From contig NZ_JBHTCM010000018.1 of NCBI RefSeq assembly GCF_042665545.1, forward strand, positions 62,001 through 126,000: a stretch of 64,000 nucleotides of DNA, read 5' to 3'. The first letter of the stretch is position 1. Every line of letters starts with the position of its first letter. Made by a program: the position numbers and the translations under genes. This document shows, piece after piece, positions 33,412 through 42,103 of this stretch. The notes beneath the pieces are model-generated. The model was not told the origin of the DNA, did not search any database, and saw only the letters and a program-made list of their open reading frames with translations. Source of the DNA: Rhodocista pekingensis. GTDB taxonomy: Bacteria > Pseudomonadota > Alphaproteobacteria > Azospirillales > Azospirillaceae.

Positions 33412-34194
33412 TCAGAGCACGCTGCCGCCCTGGCGGATGGCGGCGAGGCGCTGGTTCACGGCACCCCAGTTCACCGTGTTCCACCACGCGGCCAGATAGT
33501 CGGCGCGGCGGTTCTGGTACGTCAGGTAATAGGCGTGCTCCCACACGTCATTGCCCATCAGCACCGGCTTGCCGTCCATCAGCGGGGTGTCCTGATTCGG
33601 ACGCGCGACGATCTCCAGCTTGCCTTCCGTGTCGGCCGTGACGAAGACCCAGCCCGAGCCGAACTGCTTCGTGCCGGCCTCGTTGAACGTCTTCTTGAAG
33701 TCCTCGAAGGCGCCGAAGTCGCGGGCAATGGCCTCTCCGACGGCGCCGGTCGGCTCACCGCCGCCGTTCGGCCCCATGATGGTCCAGAACATGCTGTGGT
33801 TGGCATGGCCGCCGCCATTGTCGCGCACGGCGGTGCGGATGCCCTCCGGCAGCTCGCCCAGGCGCTTCAGCAGGTCGGTCAGCGACAGGCCGTGGAGCTG
33901 GCTGTGCTCGGCCAGGGCGTTGTTCAGGTTCGTGACGTAGGTCTGGTGGTGCTTGCCATGGTGCAGGCCCATGGTCCGGGCATCGATGTGCGGCTCCAGC
34001 GCCGTCACGTCATAGGGAAGCTCCGGGAGGGTGAAGGGGCTGCCGGGCGGCCTGCTTCCCGAGGGGCCGCTTCCCGAGGGGCCGCTTCCAGGAGGGGGGC
34101 TGCCCTGGGCGATGGCGGGCAGGCGGGCGAAGGTCGCGGCGGCGGCGGCGGCCGTGGCGGCGGCAAGCAGGCGGCGGCGGGTCGGCATCGGCAT
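33412..34194 (-). CDS. Exported iron/manganese superoxide dismutase
   Basis: A 260-residue Fe/Mn superoxide dismutase that converts superoxide to hydrogen peroxide and oxygen. Metal-site regions are present: LHHGKHHQTYVTNLN (second His ligand helix), GGHANHSMFW, and DVWEHAYYLTYQNRRADYL (Asp and His ligands) with WNTVNW after it. Unlike cytoplasmic SodB it has an N-terminal twin-arginine-like signal (MPMPTRRRLLAAATAAAAAA, cleavage near AIAQG) and a Gly/Ser/Pro linker from a 15-nt repeat, so it should work in the periplasm. The start at 34194 is preceded by AGGA; no signal is lost with the ATG at 34188. It converges on the trmH-type gene. Confidence 0.93.
   Translation of the reverse strand: MPMPTRRRLLAAATAAAAAATFARLPAIAQGSPPPGSGPSGSGPSGSRPPGSPFTLPELPYDVTALEPHIDARTMGLHHGKHHQTYVTNLNNALAEHSQLHGLSLTDLLKRLGELPEGIRTAVRDNGGGHANHSMFWTIMGPNGGGEPTGAVGEAIARDFGAFEDFKKTFNEAGTKQFGSGWVFVTADTEGKLEIVARPNQDTPLMDGKPVLMGNDVWEHAYYLTYQNRRADYLAAWWNTVNWGAVNQRLAAIRQGGSVL
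34055..34099. repeat. 15-nt tandem repeat, three copies, in the sod linker
   Basis: Two identical units (34055-34069 and 34070-34084) plus one diverged unit, giving a Gly/Ser/Pro pentapeptide repeat between the export signal and the dismutase domain. Confidence 0.85.
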
Positions 34195-34379
34195 CTCGGG
34201 TCCTTCCGAAGGCGCAACGGGATCGCCTGCAACAGGTCGTGCCCGCTGCCCGGCGGTGCCATCCCCCGGAAGGGCGGGGCCGGCGGGCGGTACGATCCTG
34301 CCGGGGTAATCCGGACGGCGAAGGTCCACCCGGTCCGCGCCCCCTTGCGGGGGGGGGCCGCGGCGTGGGAAGCAGGGCG

Positions 34380-34976
34380 ATGACCCGCGTGATCCTGCTG
34401 AACAAACCCTATGACGTGCTCTGCCAGTTCACCGACGCGGACGGCCGGGCGACGCTGAAGGACTTCGTGCCGGTGCCGGGGGTCTATGCCGCCGGCCGGC
34501 TGGACCGCGACAGCGAGGGGCTGGTAGTGCTGACCGACGACGGCGCCCTGACCGCCCGCATCGCGGACCCCCGGCACAAGATGGCGAAGACCTACTGGGC
34601 CCAGGTGGAGGGCACGCCGGAAGAGGCGGCGCTGGAGGCGCTGCGCCGCGGCGTCGTGCTGAACGACGGCCCGACCCTGCCGGCGGCGGTGCGGGCGATC
34701 CCGGAGCCGCCCGGCCTCTGGCCGCGCACGCCGCCGGTCCGCTTCCGGAAATCCATCCCCACCGCCTGGCTGGAGCTGACCCTGCGCGAGGGGCGCAACC
34801 GTCAGGTCCGGCGGATGACGGCGGCGGTGGGGCTGCCGACCCTGCGGCTGGTGCGCCGGGCCGTCGGCCCCTGGACCCTGGAGGGGCTGGCCCCCGGGGA
34901 GTGGCGCGACGCGCCGCCCCCGCCCCCGCCCCCGTCTTCGTCGCCGCGTGCGGCGTCGCGTCCGCCCCGGCGCTGA
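34380..34976 (+). CDS. rluE: 23S rRNA pseudouridine synthase RluE
   Basis: A 198-residue RsuA/RluB/E/F-type pseudouridine synthase; E. coli RluE makes pseudouridine 2457 in 23S rRNA. The sequence LLNKPYDVLCQFTDADGRAT and the following LKDFV are very close to E. coli RluE. The catalytic Asp lies in AAGRLDRDSEGLVVLTDDG near residue 42, and the later ELTLREGRNRQVRRMTAAVG motif is standard. There is no S4 domain, as in RluE. The C-terminus ends in Pro/Ser/Arg low complexity. The start at 34380 is the first residue of family homology; the gene runs divergently from the sod gene. Confidence 0.92.
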   Translation: MTRVILLNKPYDVLCQFTDADGRATLKDFVPVPGVYAAGRLDRDSEGLVVLTDDGALTARIADPRHKMAKTYWAQVEGTPEEAALEALRRGVVLNDGPTLPAAVRAIPEPPGLWPRTPPVRFRKSIPTAWLELTLREGRNRQVRRMTAAVGLPTLRLVRRAVGPWTLEGLAPGEWRDAPPPPPPPSSSPRAASRPPRR

Positions 34977-35123
34977 GCGGGGAACAGCCGGGACGCGCCA
35001 CCGTTGGCAGGACAGACGCCCGGCGTGGGGGCAGGGACCGGACGCCCGGCCGCGCCCCGCCCGCCGGCCCCCGCCTGACTTCAGCGGCCGACGCCGACGG
35101 CCGCCCCCGACGGAGGTGCGCCC

Positions 35124-35294
35124 ATGCCCCTGTTCATCTTCCTTCTGCTCGTCATCCTGATCGCCCAGGTCGGGTTCTGGGACACGCTGGAAGCGGTCCT
35201 GGGCGGGGCGCTGATGCTGGTGCTGCTGGCCGTCCTGGTCGTGCTGCTGGCCGGCGTGGGCGTGCGGATGGGCCTGCGCCGCCTCGGCCGCTGA
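35124..35294 (+). CDS. Small two-helix membrane protein
   Basis: A 56-residue protein starting at an ATG with GGAGG nine bases upstream. It is almost entirely hydrophobic, with two membrane helices (MPLFIFLLLVILIAQVGFW and GALMLVLLAVLVVLLAGVGV) and a basic C-terminal tail (RMGLRRLGR). No family is recognised. Such proteins occur next to housekeeping genes in many alphaproteobacteria; it may be co-transcribed with rluE, 147 bases upstream. Confidence 0.6.
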   Translation: MPLFIFLLLVILIAQVGFWDTLEAVLGGALMLVLLAVLVVLLAGVGVRMGLRRLGR

Positions 35295-35325
35295 GGGGGC
35301 GGCCCCCGGGATCAGGGCGGGGGGC

Positions 35326-35781
35326 CTAGAAGCCCAGTTCCTTCAGCGCCGCGATGGACAGCGCGGCGGAGCTGTGCTGGACGAAGTGGCCGCCGCGCGC
35401 CTCCCAGCCCTCGCGCGTGGTGGCGCGGTCGTCCACCAGCACCCGGCCGGGGCCGGACCAGTCCGGCTTGTCCCGCGCCATGCAGGTGATGACCTCCACC
35501 TCCTTGCCCAGCATGTTGGCGACCCAGCGGCGCTTCTGCGCGTCGGCCCAGTCGCCGCGCGGCAGGCCGGTCAGGATCACCGGCCGGTGCGGGACGCAGT
35601 AGTCCCAGAGATCGCGGGCATCGGCCATCAGCGCCAGCGTGCCGAAGAAATCCGCGTCCTGCGCCAGTGCCCGCCACATCTCGCGGGTGGTCTGCTGGTC
35701 CGGCCGGCGGCCGGTGACCCGCTCCACGCCGCGGTCGAAGTCGGCCAGCACGCCGTCGAGGTCGAGGAAGAGTCTCGTCAT
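35326..35781 (-). CDS. HAD-family 5'(3')-deoxyribonucleotidase-like protein
   Basis: A 151-residue haloacid dehalogenase superfamily phosphatase of the NT5C type, expected to dephosphorylate nucleotides in the cytoplasm. Motif I FLDLDGVLADFDRGV carries both catalytic aspartates, motif II is the Thr of HRPVILTGLP, and motif IV is RVLVDDRATTREGWEARGG with paired Asp. Length is somewhat short for NT5C but complete. It is convergent with the small membrane protein gene and divergent from hutC. Confidence 0.82.
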   Translation of the reverse strand: MTRLFLDLDGVLADFDRGVERVTGRRPDQQTTREMWRALAQDADFFGTLALMADARDLWDYCVPHRPVILTGLPRGDWADAQKRRWVANMLGKEVEVITCMARDKPDWSGPGRVLVDDRATTREGWEARGGHFVQHSSAALSIAALKELGF

Positions 35782-35916
35782 GCCGTCGTCCGCTTTCCGG
35801 TCCTTCCGTCCGTTCCCGTCTTTCCCGTCCGGGCTTAACCGCCCGCGCCGGGCCGGCTATGGTGTGCCGGGTGGGGTGGCCCCTGGAGATGGGGATGCCC
35901 GGGCGGCGGGGGAACG

Positions 35917-36762
35917 GTGGTGCTGGACGACGGAAGGACGCAGCCGGACGGCAGGACCGGAACGGACGGCGGCGGGGCGGAGGCGCCGCTCTACCGCCGG
36001 GTGAAGACCTATGTGCTGGAGCGCATCCGCGACGGTGCCCTGCAACCCGGCGACCGCGTGCCCTCCGAGCATGAGCTGGTGGCGGCGCTGGGCGTCTCGC
36101 GCATGACGGCGAACCGCGCCCTGCGCGAACTGACGGCGGAGGGGCGGCTGACCCGCGTCGCCGGGGCGGGCACCTTCGTCGCCCCGGCCAAGCCCCTGGG
36201 CACGGTGCTGGAGATCCGCAACATCGCCGACGAGATCCAGGCCCGCGGCGGCGCCCATTCCGCCCGCGTGCTGCATCTGGCGACGGAGCCGGCGGCGGGC
36301 GAGGTGGCGGAAGGCTTCGGCCGGCCGGCGGGGACGCCGCTGTTCCATTCGATCCTGGTGCATGCCGAGAACGGCCGCCCGATCCTGCTGGAAGACCGCT
36401 GGGTGGCGCCCGACGCCGCGCCCGACTATCTGGCGCAGGACTTCGCCCAGGCGACGCCGTCGGAGCATCTGCTGGCCGTCGCCCCGGTGCGGGAGGTGGA
36501 GCATCTGGTCGAGGCCGTGCTGCCCGACGCCCGCACCCGCACCCTGCTGGACATGGAGGTGGGGGAGCCCTGCCTGCTGCTGCGCCGGCGCACCTGGATC
36601 GCCGCGGCTGAGGCGGAGACGGAGGGCGGGCCGGGCGAGGGGGCGGAGACGGCGCCGGAGGGGCGTGCAGAGGGGCGTGCGGAGGGGCGTGTCGCCTCCC
36701 TGGTCGAACTCTGGTTCCCCGGCGGCCGCTACCGGCTGGGCGGCCGCTTCCGGCCGGGCTGA
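35917..36762 (+). CDS. hutC: Histidine utilisation repressor (GntR/HutC family)
   Basis: A 281-residue repressor that releases hut promoters when urocanate binds. The N-terminal GntR winged helix (about 24-90) contains HELVAALGVSRMTANRALRE, and the C-terminal UTRA ligand domain (about 105-270) has HSILVHAENGRPILLEDRWV and LLRRRTWIAA. The identity comes from the linkage to five hut genes. An EGRA repeat made by three 12-nt units (36658-36693) interrupts the last part of the UTRA domain. The gene is convergent with hutI. The start is one of two adjacent GTG codons. Confidence 0.93.
   Translation: MVLDDGRTQPDGRTGTDGGGAEAPLYRRVKTYVLERIRDGALQPGDRVPSEHELVAALGVSRMTANRALRELTAEGRLTRVAGAGTFVAPAKPLGTVLEIRNIADEIQARGGAHSARVLHLATEPAAGEVAEGFGRPAGTPLFHSILVHAENGRPILLEDRWVAPDAAPDYLAQDFAQATPSEHLLAVAPVREVEHLVEAVLPDARTRTLLDMEVGEPCLLLRRRTWIAAAEAETEGGPGEGAETAPEGRAEGRAEGRVASLVELWFPGGRYRLGGRFRPG
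36658..36693. repeat. 12-nt tandem repeat, three copies, in hutC
   Basis: Three near-identical 12-base units (gaggggcgtgcg type) encode EGRAEGRAEGRV in frame within the C-terminal domain of HutC. Confidence 0.85.
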
Positions 36763-36784
36763 CGGGTCAGTCCGCCAGGAGGTT

Positions 36785-38044
36785 TCAAGCCCCGTCCACC
36801 GGCACGCCCGCCAGGACGCGGCCGGCGCAGGCGCCGCCGCCCAGCCAGTAGGCCAGCTCGGCCGGGCGCCCGATCTCCCAGATGGCGAGGTCGCAGCGTT
36901 TCCCCGCCTCCAGCGTTCCCGCCTCCTCCGCCAGCCCCAGGGCGCGGGCCGCCTCCCGCGTGGCGCCGGCCAGCGCCTCCGCCGGGGTCAGGCGGAACAG
37001 GGTGCAGGCCATGTTCAGCGCCAGCCGCAGGGACTGCACCGGGCTGGTGCCGGGGTTCAGGTCCGTCGCCACCGCCATGGGGATGCCGCGGGCGCGGAAT
37101 CCCGCCACCGGCGGCAGCCGTGTCTCGCGCAGCAGGTAGAAGGCGCCGGGCAGCAGCACCGCCACCGTGCCGGCCGCCGCCATGGCGTCCAGCCCGGCCT
37201 CGCCGGCATGCTCCAGATGGTCGGCCGACAGGGCGCCGAACCGGGCGGCCAGCGCCGCGCCCCCCAGGTCGGAGAGCTGGTCGGCGTGCAGCTTCACCGG
37301 CAGCCCGTGCCGCCGCGCCGTGTCGAACACCCGCGCCACCTCCTCCGGGGTGAAGGCGATCGTCTCGCAGAAGGCGTCCACCGCGTCGGCCAGCCCCTGG
37401 GCCGCGGCGGCGGGGATCATCTCCGCCACGATGCGGTCGATGTAGCCGGCGCGGTCGTCGCGCCGCTCCGGCGGCAGGGCGTGCGCCGCCAGCAGGGTGG
37501 TCCGCACCCGCACCGGCAGTTCCCGCTCCAGCCGGCGGGCCACGCGCAGCATCTTCAGCTCCGCCTCCGGCTCCAGCCCGTAGCCGGACTTCACCTCCAC
37601 CGTCGTCACGCCCTCGGCCAGCAGGGGGCGCAGGCGGCGGGCGGCGGACCGGAACAGCGCCTCCTCCGTCGCTTCCCGGGTCAGGCGCACGGTGCGGGCG
37701 ATGCCGCCGCCCTCCCGCGCGATGGCCTCGTAGCTCTCCCCGTTCAGGCGGCGCTCCCACTCCTCCACCCGGTCGCCGCCGAACACCAGATGGGTGTGGC
37801 AGTCGATCAGGCCCGGCGTGACCCAGCGGCCGCCCAGATCCACGACGCGGGCGGCCAGGGCCTGCGACTCACCGGGCAGGGCGGCGCGCGGGCCGACCCA
37901 GGCGATGCGGCCGCCGCGGGCGGCGATGGCGCCGTCGGGGATGGCGCCGTAAGGGTCGCCGGCGGCGGTGCCGGGCGCGCCGGGGGCCAGCGTCGCCAGC
38001 GCCGCCCCGGTCCAGAGGATGTCCCAGGGGGGTGCGTCTGTCAT
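36785..38044 (-). CDS. hutI: Imidazolonepropionase
   Basis: A 419-residue metal-dependent amidohydrolase catalysing step 3 of histidine breakdown, 4-imidazolone-5-propionate to N-formimidoyl-L-glutamate. Metal-binding motif VTPGLIDCHTHLVFGGDR near residue 75, KSGYGLEPEAELKMLRVAR near 150, then VKLHADQLSDLGGAALAA and a final metal Asp in ATDLNPGTSP. Length and motifs are normal. It is transcribed divergently from hutFUGH with a HutC-like operator between, and converges on hutC with 22 bases in between. Confidence 0.96.
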   Translation of the reverse strand: MTDAPPWDILWTGAALATLAPGAPGTAAGDPYGAIPDGAIAARGGRIAWVGPRAALPGESQALAARVVDLGGRWVTPGLIDCHTHLVFGGDRVEEWERRLNGESYEAIAREGGGIARTVRLTREATEEALFRSAARRLRPLLAEGVTTVEVKSGYGLEPEAELKMLRVARRLERELPVRVRTTLLAAHALPPERRDDRAGYIDRIVAEMIPAAAAQGLADAVDAFCETIAFTPEEVARVFDTARRHGLPVKLHADQLSDLGGAALAARFGALSADHLEHAGEAGLDAMAAAGTVAVLLPGAFYLLRETRLPPVAGFRARGIPMAVATDLNPGTSPVQSLRLALNMACTLFRLTPAEALAGATREAARALGLAEEAGTLEAGKRCDLAIWEIGRPAELAYWLGGGACAGRVLAGVPVDGA

Positions 38045-38097
38045 GCGCGCATCCTGCCGGGTGTCTTGCGGGGCCGCAACGGCGCCGCTAGACTAAC

Positions 38098-38109
38098 CTG
38101 TATAGACAG
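38098..38109. promoter_or_regulatory. HutC-like operator between hutI and hutF
   Basis: CTGTATAGACAG is symmetric at 10 of 12 positions and resembles GntR/HutC sites of the type (C)TGTAtAtACA(G). It lies in the 147-base divergent hutI-hutF region, where a urocanate-responsive repressor would control both directions. Confidence 0.6.
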
Positions 38110-38191
38110 CCATGCGGAAACCATCAGCGCGGACGCGATCGGCCGACCCGGCCCGCCGGGCGGCGGCGCCGCCGCGGACAGGGAGAGGGGA

Positions 38192-39565
38192 GTGCTGCTG
38201 CGCGCCTGCTACGCCGACCGCGTCCGGCTGCCCGAGGGCTGGGCCGAAGGGGTGCGGATCGAGCTGACCGAGGGCGGCGACATCGCCGCCCTGATCCCCG
38301 GCGGCTCGCCCGAGGGGGCGGAGCGGCTGGCCGGCCCGGTGGTGCCGGGCCTGCCCGATCTGCACAGCCACGCCTTCCAGCGCGCCATGGCCGGACTGGC
38401 CGAGCGGGTCGGGGAGGGGGGCGACAGCTTCTGGTCCTGGCGCCGCACCATGTACGGCTTCGTCGCCCGGCTGACGCCCGACGACGTGCATGCCATCGCG
38501 GCCCAGCTCCAGATCGAGATGCTGAAGGCCGGCTACACCGCGGTGGCCGAGTTCCACTATCTGCACCACGATCCCGACGGCCGGCCCTACGCCGACCCCG
38601 CCGCGCTCTCCCGCGCGGTGCTGGCCGCGGCGCGGGAGACCGGCATCGCCCTGACCCATCTGCCGGTGCTCTACATGACGGGCGGGCTGGACGGGCGGCC
38701 GCTGGCGGACGGCCAGCGCCGCTTCGCCGGCACGCCCGCCGGGTTGCTGGCGCTGCTGGAGGCGCTGGCGCCGGAGACGGGTCCCGACCTGCGCCTGGGG
38801 CTGGCCCTGCACAGCCTGCGCGCCGTGCCCGCGGGCGCCCTGCGGGAGGCGCTGGCCGGCCTGCGCGCCCGCGACCCCGACGCCCCCGTCCACATCCACG
38901 CGGCCGAGCAGCCGAAGGAGGTGGAGGAGTGCCTGAACCATCTGGGCGCCCGGCCGGTGGAGTTCCTGCTGGAACAGGCGGGCGTGGACCGGCGCTGGTG
39001 CCTGATCCACGCCACCCACATGACCGAGGCCGAGGCCACCGCCCTGGCCGCCAGCGGTGCCGTCGCCGGCCTCTGCCCGACGACGGAGGCCAACCTGGGC
39101 GACGGGCTGTTCCGCTGGGAGCCGTTCCGCCGTGCCGGCGGGCGCTTCGGCATCGGTTCCGACAGCCATGTCTCCGTCGATCCGCGGGAGGAGCTGCGCT
39201 GGCTGCATTACGGCCAGCGGCTGGCCGCCGGCCGCCGCTCCTTCGGCCTGCCGGGACGCAGCCCCCACCTGGGCGCGCGGCTCTGGCTGGACGCGGCGGA
39301 CGGCGGGGCGCAGGCCCTGGGCCGCGCCGCCGGCCGCCTCGCCCCAGGCCGCCGGGCCGACTTCCTCGTGCTCGACGCCGGGCATCCGTCCCTTTGTAGC
39401 CGGGAGGGCGACGCCCTGCTGGACGCGCTGGTCTTCGCCAACCACGGCAACCCGGTGCGCGACGTCGTCGTCGGCGGCCGCCGGGTCGTCGCCGCGGGGC
39501 GGCACCCGGCGGAGGAGACCGTCGCCGCCCGCTACCGCCGCACCGTCGCCCGCCTCACCGCCTAG
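38192..39565 (+). CDS. hutF: Formimidoylglutamate deiminase
   Basis: A 457-residue amidohydrolase converting N-formimidoyl-L-glutamate to N-formyl-L-glutamate and ammonia. Metal site PGLPDLHSHAFQRAMAGLAE near residue 53, FWSWRRTMYGFVARLTPDDV near 85 (typical of HutF), IHAAEQPKEVEECL and IHATHMTEAEA, then GSDSHVSVDPREELRWL with the last metal Asp. The start is a GTG with GAGAGGGGA just upstream; the frame extends far upstream but that sequence is antisense to hutI. It is the first gene of the hutFUGH operon. Confidence 0.94.
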   Translation: MLLRACYADRVRLPEGWAEGVRIELTEGGDIAALIPGGSPEGAERLAGPVVPGLPDLHSHAFQRAMAGLAERVGEGGDSFWSWRRTMYGFVARLTPDDVHAIAAQLQIEMLKAGYTAVAEFHYLHHDPDGRPYADPAALSRAVLAAARETGIALTHLPVLYMTGGLDGRPLADGQRRFAGTPAGLLALLEALAPETGPDLRLGLALHSLRAVPAGALREALAGLRARDPDAPVHIHAAEQPKEVEECLNHLGARPVEFLLEQAGVDRRWCLIHATHMTEAEATALAASGAVAGLCPTTEANLGDGLFRWEPFRRAGGRFGIGSDSHVSVDPREELRWLHYGQRLAAGRRSFGLPGRSPHLGARLWLDAADGGAQALGRAAGRLAPGRRADFLVLDAGHPSLCSREGDALLDALVFANHGNPVRDVVVGGRRVVAAGRHPAEETVAARYRRTVARLTA

Positions 39566-39575
39566 GAGCCCGCCC

Positions 39576-41270
39576 ATGTCCACCCGCCGCGACAATTCCC
39601 GCAGCATCCGCGCCGCCCGCGGCCTGACCCTGACCGCCCGCTCCTGGCAGACCGAGGCACCGCTGCGGATGCTGATGAACAACCTGGACCCGGAGGTGGC
39701 CGAGAAGCCGGAGGAGCTGATCGTCTATGGCGGCATCGGCCGCGCCGCCCGCGACTGGGAGAGCTTCGACCGCATCGCCGCCACCCTGACCCGGCTGGAG
39801 CAGGACCAGACCCTGCTGGTGCAGTCCGGTAAGCCGGTGGGCGTCTTCCGCACCCATGCCGACGCGCCGCGGGTGCTGATCGCCAACTCCAACCTGGTGC
39901 CGCACTGGGCGACCTGGGAACAGTTCGACGCGCTCGACCGGCTGGGGCTGATGATGTACGGCCAGATGACGGCCGGCTCCTGGATCTATATCGGCACCCA
40001 GGGCATCGTGCAGGGCACCTACGAGACCTTCGTGGAGGTCGGCCGGCGCCACTATGGCGGCGACCTTGCCGGCCGCTGGGTGCTGACGGCGGGGCTGGGC
40101 GGCATGGGCGGGGCGCAGCCGCTGGCCGCCACAATGGCTGGCGCCTCCTGCCTTGCGGTGGAGTGCCAGCCCAGCCGCATCGACCGCCGCCTCGCGACGC
40201 GCTACCTGGACCTCCGCACCGACAGCCTGGACGAGGCGCTGGAGATCATGGCCCGCGCGCGGGCGGAGCGGCGGCCCGTCTCCGTCGGCCTGCTGGGCAA
40301 CGCGGCGGAGATCTTCCCCGAGCTGGCCCGCCGTGCCGCGGCCGGCGATGCCCGCGCCCGGCCCGACGTGGTGACGGACCAGACCAGCGCCCACGACCCG
40401 GCCAACGGCTACCTGCCGGCCGGCTGGACCCTGGCCCGCTGGGAGGAGATGCGCGCGCGCGACCCCCGCGCGGTCGCCGCCGCGGCGCGGCGCTCCATGG
40501 TCGCGCATGTCCAGGCCATGCTGGACTTCCACGCCATGGGCGTGCCGACGCTCGACTACGGCAACAACATCCGGCAGATGGCGAAGGAGGAGGGGCTGGC
40601 CGACGCCTTCGCCTTCCCCGGCTTCGTGCCGGCCTACATCCGGCCGCTGTTCTGCCAGGGCAAGGGGCCGTTCCGCTGGGCGGCGCTGTCCGGCGATCCC
40701 GAGGACATCGCCCGCACCGACGCCAAGGTGAAGGAGCTGATGCCGCAGGACGCTCCGCTGCACCGCTGGCTGGACATGGCGAAGCAGCGCATCGCCTTCC
40801 AGGGCCTGCCGGCCCGCATCTGCTGGCTGGGCCTGGGCGACCGCCACCGCGTCGGTCTCGCCTTCAACGCGATGGTGGCGCGCGGCGAGATCGGCCCCGT
40901 CGTGATCGGCCGCGACCATCTGGACAGCGGCTCCGTCGCCAGCCCGAACCGGGAGACGGAGGCGATGCGCGACGGCTCCGACGCGGTGTCCGACTGGCCG
41001 CTGCTGAACGCGCTGCTGACCTGCGCCTCGGGTGCCACCTGGGTCAGCCTGCACCATGGCGGCGGCGTGGGCATGGGCTTCAGCCAGCATTCCGGCATGG
41101 TCGTCGTCTGCGACGGGACCGAGGCCGCCGCCCGCCGGCTGGAGCGGGTGCTGTGGAACGACCCGGCGACCGGCGTGATGCGCCATGCCGACGCCGGCTA
41201 TGCGGACGCCATCGACTGCGCCCGCCGCCACGGCCTGGACCTGCCCATGCTCGACCGGATGCGGGAGTAA
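39576..41270 (+). CDS. hutU: Urocanate hydratase
   Basis: A 564-residue NAD-dependent enzyme converting urocanate to 4-imidazolone-5-propionate. Diagnostic segments: WQTEAPLRMLMNNLDPEVAE at the N-terminus, LIVYGGIGRAARDWESFDRI, the NAD-binding GGMGGAQPLAATMAGA, CQPSRIDRRLATRYLD, VVTDQTSAHDPANGY and RICWLGLGDRHRVGLAFN. Length is standard. The ATG at 39576 has AGGAG upstream and starts 10 bases after hutF; hutG follows 5 bases after its stop. Confidence 0.97.
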   Translation: MSTRRDNSRSIRAARGLTLTARSWQTEAPLRMLMNNLDPEVAEKPEELIVYGGIGRAARDWESFDRIAATLTRLEQDQTLLVQSGKPVGVFRTHADAPRVLIANSNLVPHWATWEQFDALDRLGLMMYGQMTAGSWIYIGTQGIVQGTYETFVEVGRRHYGGDLAGRWVLTAGLGGMGGAQPLAATMAGASCLAVECQPSRIDRRLATRYLDLRTDSLDEALEIMARARAERRPVSVGLLGNAAEIFPELARRAAAGDARARPDVVTDQTSAHDPANGYLPAGWTLARWEEMRARDPRAVAAAARRSMVAHVQAMLDFHAMGVPTLDYGNNIRQMAKEEGLADAFAFPGFVPAYIRPLFCQGKGPFRWAALSGDPEDIARTDAKVKELMPQDAPLHRWLDMAKQRIAFQGLPARICWLGLGDRHRVGLAFNAMVARGEIGPVVIGRDHLDSGSVASPNRETEAMRDGSDAVSDWPLLNALLTCASGATWVSLHHGGGVGMGFSQHSGMVVVCDGTEAAARRLERVLWNDPATGVMRHADAGYADAIDCARRHGLDLPMLDRMRE

Positions 41271-41275
41271 CGGCC

Positions 41276-42103
41276 ATGACGCCATACCGTTTCGTTTCCG
41301 GAACGATCCCGCTGCTGGTCTCCATGCCGCATGTCGGTACGGGCATGCCCGACGCGCTGGCGGACCGGCTCGCCCCCGCGGCGCGGGACCTGCCGGACAC
41401 CGACTGGCATGTCGATGCCCTCTACGATTTCCTGGGCGGGCTCGGCGCCTCGGTGATCGTGGCGACCCGGTCGCGCTATCTGGTCGATCTCAACCGGCCG
41501 GCGGACGATGCCAGCCTCTATCCCGGCCAGACCACGACCGGCCTGTTCCCGGACACCACCTTCGCCGGCGGTCCGGTCTGGGCGAAGCCTGTTACGGCAG
41601 CGGAACGATCCGCCTTCCGGGCCGACATCTGGCAGCCCTACCATGACCGGATCGCGGCCGAGCTGGCGCGGCTGCGCGACCGCTTCGGCCATGCCCTGCT
41701 GTGGGACGCGCATTCCATCGCCCCCGTCCTGCCGCGCCTGTTCGACGGTCGGCTGCCCGACCTGAACCTGGGCAGCAACGGCGGCCTGTCCTGCCCGCCC
41801 CCCGTCGCCCGCGCCGTGCTGGCGGCCGCCGGCGACGATTACACCGCGGTGCTGGACGGCCGCTTCAAGGGCGGCCACATCACCCGCCATTACGGCCGCC
41901 CGGCGGAGCGCGTGTTCGCCCTCCAACTCGAACTCTCCCAGGCCACGCATCTGGCCGAGGGGCCGCCGCCCCGGCTGGACCCGGCGAAGGCGGGGGCGCT
42001 GCGCCCCGTCCTGCGCCGCATGATCGAGACCTTCCTGTCCGCCGCCGCCGAGCATGTCGCGGCGCTTCCCCCTGCCGCCCCGCTTCCGGAGTCCCCGCGA
42101 TGA
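41276..42103 (+). CDS. hutG: N-formylglutamate deformylase
   Basis: A 275-residue hydrolase (FGase family) splitting N-formyl-L-glutamate into glutamate and formate, the last step of the pathway that uses HutF. The family opening IPLLVSMPHVGTGMPDALAD is present, with DTDWHVDALYDFLGGLGASV, then RSRYLVDLNRPADDASLYPG and LLWDAHSIAPVLPRLFDGRL; the DWHVDxLY and DLNRP motifs are diagnostic. It overlaps hutH by four bases (ATGA). The ribosome binding site GGGAG lies within the end of hutU. Confidence 0.96.
   Translation: MTPYRFVSGTIPLLVSMPHVGTGMPDALADRLAPAARDLPDTDWHVDALYDFLGGLGASVIVATRSRYLVDLNRPADDASLYPGQTTTGLFPDTTFAGGPVWAKPVTAAERSAFRADIWQPYHDRIAAELARLRDRFGHALLWDAHSIAPVLPRLFDGRLPDLNLGSNGGLSCPPPVARAVLAAAGDDYTAVLDGRFKGGHITRHYGRPAERVFALQLELSQATHLAEGPPPRLDPAKAGALRPVLRRMIETFLSAAAEHVAALPPAAPLPESPR

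Noticed and set aside
36362..38191. The long upstream extension of the hutF frame as part of the protein
   Set aside because: It is antisense to hutI and overlaps hutC in another frame. HutF homology starts at the GTG at 38192, which has its own ribosome binding site.
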